Assembly: GCA_017407765.1 (NCBI GenBank)
Contig: JAFQVZ010000044.1
Location: 1 to 5,168 of the forward strand
Origin: Clostridia bacterium
GTDB lineage: Bacteria; Bacillota; Clostridia; Oscillospirales; Butyricicoccaceae
DNA: 5,168 nt
Direction: 5' to 3'
Shown: positions 1 through 5,168 of the stretch, piece after piece
How positions within the stretch are numbered: the stretch's first letter is position 1
Layout: every line of letters begins with the position of its first letter
Translations under genes and position numbers: made by a program
Notes under the pieces: generated by a model
What the model saw: only the letters and a program-made list of their open reading frames with translations
Told to the model about the DNA's origin: nothing
Databases searched by the model: none

Positions 1-21
1 CCATAGGTGACTGAGAGGGCG

Positions 22-58
22 GCTGCTACACCTGCCTGTCATCTAACCCTGTCAGCTC
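22..58 (-). repeat. Distal copy of the trmL 3' end (detached)
   Basis: On the minus strand this stretch reads as codons for ELTGLDDRQV followed by TAG (28-26), exactly the last residues of TrmL, but it is detached from the gene. Four bases differ from the proximal copy, in three codons: TTA for CTG (Leu), GGG for GGC (Gly) and ACA for ACC (Thr). All are synonymous. One codon upstream the copy has GAA (Glu) where the gene has GGC (Gly), which marks the edge of similarity at about 58-61. It is not a gene; it is the fossil or alternative end of one. Confidence 0.93.
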
Positions 59-61
59 TTC

Positions 62-90
62 TCCCCACAAAAGCTTTGCTTTTATGGGGA
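62..90 (-). other. Strong hairpin in the spacer between the two trmL ends
   Basis: A 13-bp stem (62-74 with 78-90) surrounds a 3-base loop. As minus-strand RNA the single mismatch becomes a U-G pair, so the stem is fully paired on the trmL transcript; as plus-strand RNA it is a C-A mismatch. No T-tract follows on the minus strand, so it is not a normal terminator. It begins 1-4 bases from the edge of the distal trmL tail copy. Confidence 0.75.
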
Positions 91-108
91 CCCCTTTTTA
101 TTAATTAG

Positions 109-135
109 ATTTTGCCGAAATGAATTCGCCAAAAT
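109..135. repeat. Inverted repeat just after the trmL stop
   Basis: ATTTTGCCGAA (109-119) is inverted at TTCGCCAAAAT (125-135) with one central mismatch and a 5-base loop. It starts 12 bases after the trmL stop. There is no T-tract on the minus strand after it, so terminator function is doubtful. Confidence 0.55.
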
Positions 136-142
136 CAGGCGA

Positions 143-179
143 GCTGCTACACCTGCCTGTCATCCAGGCCGGTCAGCTC
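143..179 (-). repeat. Proximal copy of the trmL 3' end (in-frame, functional)
   Basis: This is the actual end of trmL: codons for ELTGLDDRQV, the TAG stop (149-147) and a few bases after it. It matches 22-58 at 33 of 37 positions, including an unbroken 22-base identity (143-164 against 22-43). Allowing a 1-base gap, similarity continues another 4 bases (GGCG) past the stop. Confidence 0.95.
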
Positions 180-647
180 GCCTTCTTCCGAAAGGCCGGG
201 GAAATCAAGCTGCCTGAGCGCTTCATAAAGAACAACAGCCACCGAATTGGAAAGGTTGAGCGACCTTGCATCCCTTACCATAGGTATGCGTATGCACATA
301 TCGTAGTTGCGCTCAAGAAGGCTCTCGGGCAGGCCGCGGCTCTCCTTGCCGAACATGATATAGTCGCCGTCGCGGAACTCGGCCGCTGTATGTCTGCGCG
401 GAGCCTTTGTCGAGGCATAATGTATCCTCGCCCCGGGGTTGCGCTCCATAAAATCTTCAAGGTTTTCATACTGGGTTATGTCCACAAGATACCAATAATC
501 CAGCCCCGCCCTCTTGAGATGCTTGTCGGTTATCTCAAAACCAAAGGGCTTGATGAGATGCAGCCTTGTGTGAGTGGCGCCGCAGGTGCGGGCGATGTTG
601 CCTGTATTGAAATGTATCTCGGGTTCAAAAAGCACAATATTGAGCAT
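147..647 (-). CDS. trmL: tRNA (cytidine/uridine-34-2'-O)-methyltransferase TrmL, SPOUT family
   Basis: The 166-residue protein has the size of the TrmL family (E. coli TrmL is about 157 residues). It is a SPOUT (trefoil-knot) S-adenosylmethionine-dependent enzyme that, by family knowledge, methylates the ribose 2'-OH of the wobble nucleotide 34 of leucine tRNAs in the cytoplasm. Visible motifs in order: N-terminal VLFEPEIHFNTGNIARTC (residues 5-22) with the conserved Asn17 and Arg20; the SAM-binding loop FGKESRGLP (99-107); and IPM..RSLNLSNSVAVVLYE (121-142), the C-terminal knot. The start at 647 is set by an AAGGAG ribosome binding site 7-8 bases upstream. It lies downstream of prfB on the same strand, but a strong terminator separates them, so it depends on read-through or on a promoter I cannot see. 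The short acidic tail after residue 150 (LSEEGELTGLDDRQV) is weakly conserved in the family. The codons for its last 11 residues and the stop recur downstream at 22-58. Confidence 0.95.
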   Translation of the reverse strand: MLNIVLFEPEIHFNTGNIARTCGATHTRLHLIKPFGFEITDKHLKRAGLDYWYLVDITQYENLEDFMERNPGARIHYASTKAPRRHTAAEFRDGDYIMFGKESRGLPESLLERNYDMCIRIPMVRDARSLNLSNSVAVVLYEALRQLDFPGLSEEGELTGLDDRQV

Positions 648-671
648 ATCTTTTCTCCTTTATAATCCGGC

Positions 672-707
672 AAAAAAATCCCACAGGATGCCTGCATCCT
701 GCGGGAT
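672..707 (-). terminator. Intrinsic terminator of prfB
   Basis: On the minus strand a 14-bp stem, ATCCCGCAGGATGC with GCATCCTGTGGGAT (694-707 with 678-691, one G-U pair, 2-base loop as drawn), is followed by a run of T (672-677). It lies 12 bases after the prfB stop and just before the trmL ribosome binding site. It should end prfB transcripts and limit co-transcription of trmL. Confidence 0.93.
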
Positions 708-718
708 AATTTTAAAAA

Positions 719-1843
719 TCAAATCTGCTTCTCCCACTTACCCGTAGCCGAAGCTGTGAGATATGCGGTGATGAAGGGATCGATATCGCCGTCCATAACT
801 GCCTGAATGTTGCCGTTCTCGCAGCCTGTGCGGTGGTCCTTTACAAGGGTATAGGGCATGAATACATAGGAGCGGATCTGGCTGCCCCACTCGATCTTCA
901 TCTGAACGCCCTTGATGTCCTCGATCTTCTCAAGGTGCTGCTGAGCCTTGATCTCGGCCAGCTTGGAACGAAGCATCTGCATAGCATAAGCACGGTTCTG
1001 GACCTGGCTGCGCTGAGTCTGGCAGGCAACAACGATGCCTGTGGGCAGATGGGTGATTCGGATAGCCGACTCGGTCTTGTTTACGTGCTGGCCGCCTGCG
1101 CCGCCCGAACGGTAGGTATCGACCTTAAGGTCTTCCGAACGGATCTCGATAGTCGTGTCGTCCTCGATATGGGGCATGACCTCAACTGCCGAGAAGCTGG
1201 TCTGACGGCGTCCTGCCGAGTCAAAGGGAGAAACGCGGACAAGACGGTGAATGCCGTTCTCGCTCTTGAGATAGCCATAGGCGTTCTCGCCCTCGATGGA
1301 GATAGTGGCGTTCTTGAGGCCGGCCTCTTCGCCGTCGAGATAGTCGAGCACCTTGACCTTATAGCCGCGCTTTTCTGCCCAGCGGGTATACATACGGTAA
1401 AGCATCTGTGTCCAGTCCTGAGCCTCGGTGCCGCCTGCGCCGGCATGGAGGGTGATCATGGCGTTGTTTGCATCATATTCACCCGACAGAAGTGTGGTCA
1501 GGCGCTGCTCTTCAAGGCCTTCAGTAAAGCGCTTGAAGTCGTTCGAGATCTCGGGAAGCAGGCTCTCGTCCTCCATCTCATCAGCCATCTCGATCATTGT
1601 GAGAGTGTCCTCATAAAGGCCGGCCAGCGAGTTATAGCGGGCGATCTTGTCCTGGAGCTGCTTGATCTTCTGAAGGACCTTCTGGCTGTTGTCGGGATCA
1701 TCCCAGAAATCGGCAGCCTGAGCCTTCTGCTGAAGCTCAGCAATAGTAGCCTCTGCGTCGTCGAGAGCCAGCGAAACGCGGAGCTCCTCAAGCTGAGGCT
1801 TCAGGTCGTTGAGCTTATATCTGATTTCATCATACTGTATCAT
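719..1843 (-). CDS. prfB: Peptide chain release factor 2 (RF2), without programmed frameshift
   Basis: The 374-residue protein is a full-length class I release factor that decodes UAA and UGA in the ribosomal A site and triggers peptide hydrolysis. The RF2-specific tripeptide SPF is at 205-207 (RF1 would have PxT), and the catalytic GGQ is at 250-252 within RSGGAGGQHVNKTES. These positions match E. coli RF2 exactly. Residues 1-110 form the helical N-terminal domain (FWDDP at 46-50) and the C-terminal part holds domains 2-4. In most bacteria the gene is interrupted near codon 26 by an in-frame UGA that needs a +1 shift. Here codons 25-28 read CTG GCT CTC GAC with no stop, so the frame is continuous from the ATG. 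The ATG at 1843 is preceded by AAAAGAG with 9 bases between. A divergent promoter lies at about 1908-1936, and a strong terminator follows 12 bases after the stop. Confidence 0.97.
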   Translation of the reverse strand: MIQYDEIRYKLNDLKPQLEELRVSLALDDAEATIAELQQKAQAADFWDDPDNSQKVLQKIKQLQDKIARYNSLAGLYEDTLTMIEMADEMEDESLLPEISNDFKRFTEGLEEQRLTTLLSGEYDANNAMITLHAGAGGTEAQDWTQMLYRMYTRWAEKRGYKVKVLDYLDGEEAGLKNATISIEGENAYGYLKSENGIHRLVRVSPFDSAGRRQTSFSAVEVMPHIEDDTTIEIRSEDLKVDTYRSGGAGGQHVNKTESAIRITHLPTGIVVACQTQRSQVQNRAYAMQMLRSKLAEIKAQQHLEKIEDIKGVQMKIEWGSQIRSYVFMPYTLVKDHRTGCENGNIQAVMDGDIDPFITAYLTASATGKWEKQI

Positions 1844-1870
1844 GTTATTACACTCTTTTCATGTTATTAC
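1841..1870 (-). repeat. 11-bp direct repeat around the prfB start, framing a 4-codon mini-ORF
   Basis: GTAATAACATG occurs twice on the minus strand (1870-1860 and 1851-1841), 19 bases apart, and each copy ends in an ATG. The upstream ATG opens a tiny frame, Met-Lys-Arg-Val followed by two consecutive TAA stops (1850-1845), one base before the real prfB ATG. The Shine-Dalgarno sequence for prfB lies inside this mini-frame. The mini-ORF has no visible ribosome binding site of its own. Confidence 0.5.
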
Positions 1871-1875
1871 GGTCT

Positions 1876-1896
1876 AAAAAGGGCCGAAGCAGGCCC
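1876..1896 (-). promoter_or_regulatory. Hairpin plus T5 at the 5' end of the prfB leader (attenuator-like)
   Basis: On the minus strand, GGGCC (1896-1892) pairs with GGCCC (1885-1881) around a 6-base loop (TGCTTC) and is directly followed by TTTTT (1880-1876). This is the form of a small intrinsic terminator. From the predicted start near 1901 it would fold within the first 25 bases of the transcript. It could therefore be a 5'-end stabilising hairpin or an early pause/attenuation site. A terminator for some minus-strand transcript entering from the secA side is another reading, though no gene lies there. Confidence 0.45.
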
Positions 1897-1907
1897 ATAG
1901 TAGATTA

Positions 1908-1936
1908 ATTATACTAAAATCGCCCCATTGTGTAAA
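1908..1936 (-). promoter_or_regulatory. Sigma-A-type promoter for prfB
   Basis: On the minus strand, TTTACA (1936-1931) and a consensus TATAAT (1913-1908) are separated by exactly 17 bases. This predicts a transcription start near 1901-1902 and a leader of about 60 bases before the prfB ATG at 1843. Confidence 0.75.
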
Positions 1937-2002
1937 GAAGTAAATGATAATTCATCAAAAAGTCCTTGTTTTTTCACTTTATATAGTATAGAGTTTAGAT
2001 AT

Positions 2003-2008
2003 TATAAT
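2003..2008 (+). promoter_or_regulatory. Probable -10 element of the secA promoter
   Basis: A consensus TATAAT lies 28 bases before the secA ATG and would give a leader of about 20 bases carrying the AAAAGGAG site. No good -35 exists at 17 bases (TATATA at 1980-1985). TTGTTT at 1966-1971 with TATAGA at 1987-1992 (15-base spacer) is a weaker alternative. The promoter must lie in 1937-2010, but the exact choice is uncertain. Confidence 0.45.
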
Positions 2009-2036
2009 TCCGCATTTATATAAAAGGAGAACATAT

Positions 2037-4757
<2,721 letters not shown>

Positions 4758-4773
4758 TTAACAAATCAGTTTT

Positions 4774-4880
4774 CTCTCGTACCCCTCGGAGAGCGGAGGG
4801 GGCACCCGGGGGAACTGGTTCCACCCGGGGATCGCGTCGGCTCTGCCGGCCTACTGCTTCCGCAGAAGCAGCCGCGATCC
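4774..4880 (+). other. GC-rich, highly structured insert in the secA 3' region (possible structured RNA or mini-element)
   Basis: No ORF of note. From left to right: hairpin CCCCTC/GAGGGG (4782-4787 with 4796-4801), whose loop GAGAG (4789-4793) could instead pair with CTCTC (4774-4778); hairpin CCCGGG.GGAAC/GTTCC.A.CCCGGG (4805-4829, about 9-11 bp, one bulged A); and a closed three-way-junction-like unit with outer stem GGATCGCG/CGCGATCC (4829-4836 with 4873-4880) enclosing CGGC/GCCG (4838-4848) and CTGCTTC/GAAGCAG (4854-4871, loop CGCA). The outer stem ends exactly at 4880, the base before the distal secA tail. There is no T-tract, so it is not a terminator. I cannot assign it to a known RNA family. 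Confidence 0.7.
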
Positions 4881-4908
4881 TAAGAAATGTTGCGGTAAAG
4901 ACGCCTAA
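4881..4908 (+). repeat. Distal copy of the secA 3' end (detached)
   Basis: This reads AAG AAA TGT TGC GGT AAA GAC GCC TAA, that is KKCCGKDA and stop, 151 bases downstream of the same codons in secA. The three differences (TGC/TGT, TGT/TGC, GCA/GCC) are all synonymous. There is no start codon or ribosome binding site, so it is not expressed as a gene in this arrangement. The secA-type terminator lies 20 bases after this copy, the normal distance for a gene end, which suggests that this is the ancestral secA terminus. Confidence 0.93.
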
Positions 4909-4927
4909 AACAATAGCCCCGTCCCCC

Positions 4928-4961
4928 TCTCCTGCCTGTTTATTCAGGCAGGAGATTTTTT
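4928..4961 (+). terminator. Intrinsic terminator of the secA transcript
   Basis: An 11-bp perfect stem, TCTCCTGCCTG with CAGGCAGGAGA (4928-4938 with 4945-4955), has a 6-base loop and is followed by TTTTTT (4956-4961). It lies beyond the detached secA tail, so secA mRNA should carry the whole structured spacer as a 3' untranslated region of about 200 bases. Confidence 0.95.
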
Positions 4962-5052
4962 ATGCCCGACTTTGAAGCTACATCGCCTTTTCGCTTGGGG
5001 CGGAAAAATCCTTTATATTTAACCCATAAATTATAATAAAGGAGATGTATAT

Positions 5053-5168
5053 ATGGATAACCGTATCCGCACATTTATCAACGAGCTTCGCTCTATTGAT
5101 CCCGCACCCGAATATGCCTCCGAAATGATCGCTCAGCTCGAAGGCGAAGAGGCCCGTCTGGGTCCCGA
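5053..5168 (+). CDS. Unrecognised protein, N-terminal fragment (runs off the right edge)
   Basis: An open frame of 38 complete codons runs to the window end without a stop. It begins MDNRIRTFINELRSID and continues with an acidic, Glu/Ala-rich stretch (SEMIAQLEGEEARLGP). The start is supported by AAAGGAG (5038-5044) 8 bases before the ATG. Codon use is like secA (GCC, CTC, GAG, CGC rich). I do not recognise the family. No signal peptide or membrane segment is visible in this part, which looks soluble and helical. It follows the secA terminator, so it probably has its own promoter: TATATT at 5014-5019 and TATAAT at 5032-5037 are candidates, but neither has a good -35 at normal spacing, and the second is very close to the ribosome binding site. 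Confidence 0.75.
   Translation, partial: MDNRIRTFINELRSIDPAPEYASEMIAQLEGEEARLGP

Larger units (their letters stand above)
1..146. other. Non-coding region downstream of trmL
   Basis: I see no gene here. On the minus strand, from the trmL stop outward, it holds the inverted repeat 109-135, the AT-rich stretch 95-108, the short palindrome GGGGACCCC (86-94), the 62-90 hairpin, the detached trmL tail (22-58), and a left-edge stretch GGTGACTGAGAGGG (6-19). That last stretch resembles the half-hairpin units I associate with dispersed repeats in gut Clostridia, but this is from memory and unverified. The trmL terminator is not visible and may lie left of the window. Confidence 0.7.

Noticed and set aside
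62..99. Plus-strand terminator formed by the 62-90 hairpin and the TTTTT at 95-99
   Set aside because: The T-run is separated from the stem by CCCC, the stem has a C-A mismatch on this strand, and no plus-strand gene lies upstream in the window.
120..665. 181-codon open frame on the plus strand opposite trmL
   Set aside because: It is a shadow of trmL, whose minus-strand SPOUT motifs and ribosome binding site are clear.
1841..1870. CRISPR-like or phage-like direct repeat
   Set aside because: There are only two 11-base copies 19 bases apart, with no array, no cas gene and no integrase in the window.
833..1900. 355-codon open frame on the plus strand opposite prfB
   Set aside because: It is antisense to a motif-complete RF2 and has no supported ribosome binding site or family resemblance.
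4881..4908. A separate small gene encoding the KKCCGKDA peptide
   Set aside because: There is no start codon or ribosome binding site in this frame. It is explained as a detached copy of the secA end.
5014..5037. Firm promoter for the gene at 5053
   Set aside because: TATATT and TATAAT are present, but no acceptable -35 lies at 16-18 bases from either, so it is mentioned only as a possibility.

Overview
This 5.2 kb window looks like the chromosome of a Gram-positive member of the Clostridia, probably a gut Oscillospiraceae/Ruminococcaceae relative. The evidence is protein style (a 906-residue SecA with a C-terminal CxCx8CC zinc tail), strong AAGGAG-type ribosome binding sites, AT-rich intergenic DNA around GC-rich genes, and T-tract terminators. 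The family-level assignment is an inference.

Layout: positions 1-146 are non-coding and hold a second copy of the 3' end of trmL plus hairpins. trmL (tRNA 2'-O-methyltransferase, minus) is at 147-647. A strong intrinsic terminator (672-707) separates it from prfB (release factor 2, minus, 719-1843). An AT-rich divergent intergenic region (1844-2036) has a good minus-strand prfB promoter and a probable plus-strand secA promoter. secA (plus) is at 2037-4757. Then come 295 non-coding bases: a GC-rich, highly structured insert (about 4774-4880), a second copy of the secA 3' end (4881-4908), and an intrinsic terminator (4928-4961). A new, unrecognised gene starts at 5053 and runs off the right edge.

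The three complete genes are housekeeping genes: wobble-position tRNA methylation, stop-codon decoding at UAA/UGA, and the motor of Sec-dependent protein export. prfB has no programmed +1 frameshift site. It also lies head-to-head with secA rather than downstream of it, as it does in Bacillus.

The most unusual signal is at the two outer ends. Both trmL and secA are followed by a short structured, non-coding spacer and then by a second copy of their own last codons, stop codon and a few 3' untranslated bases. The trmL copy covers 11 codons plus stop, and the secA copy covers 8 codons plus stop. In both pairs every difference inside the shared codons is synonymous (4 in trmL, 3 in secA), so all the copies appear to have been under protein-coding selection after they diverged. 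The secA terminator lies after the distal copy, which suggests that the distal copies are the older gene ends. Possible explanations are gene-end-restoring mini-elements, replacement of the whole trmL-prfB-secA block by a related donor allele, or a strain-mixture assembly artefact.
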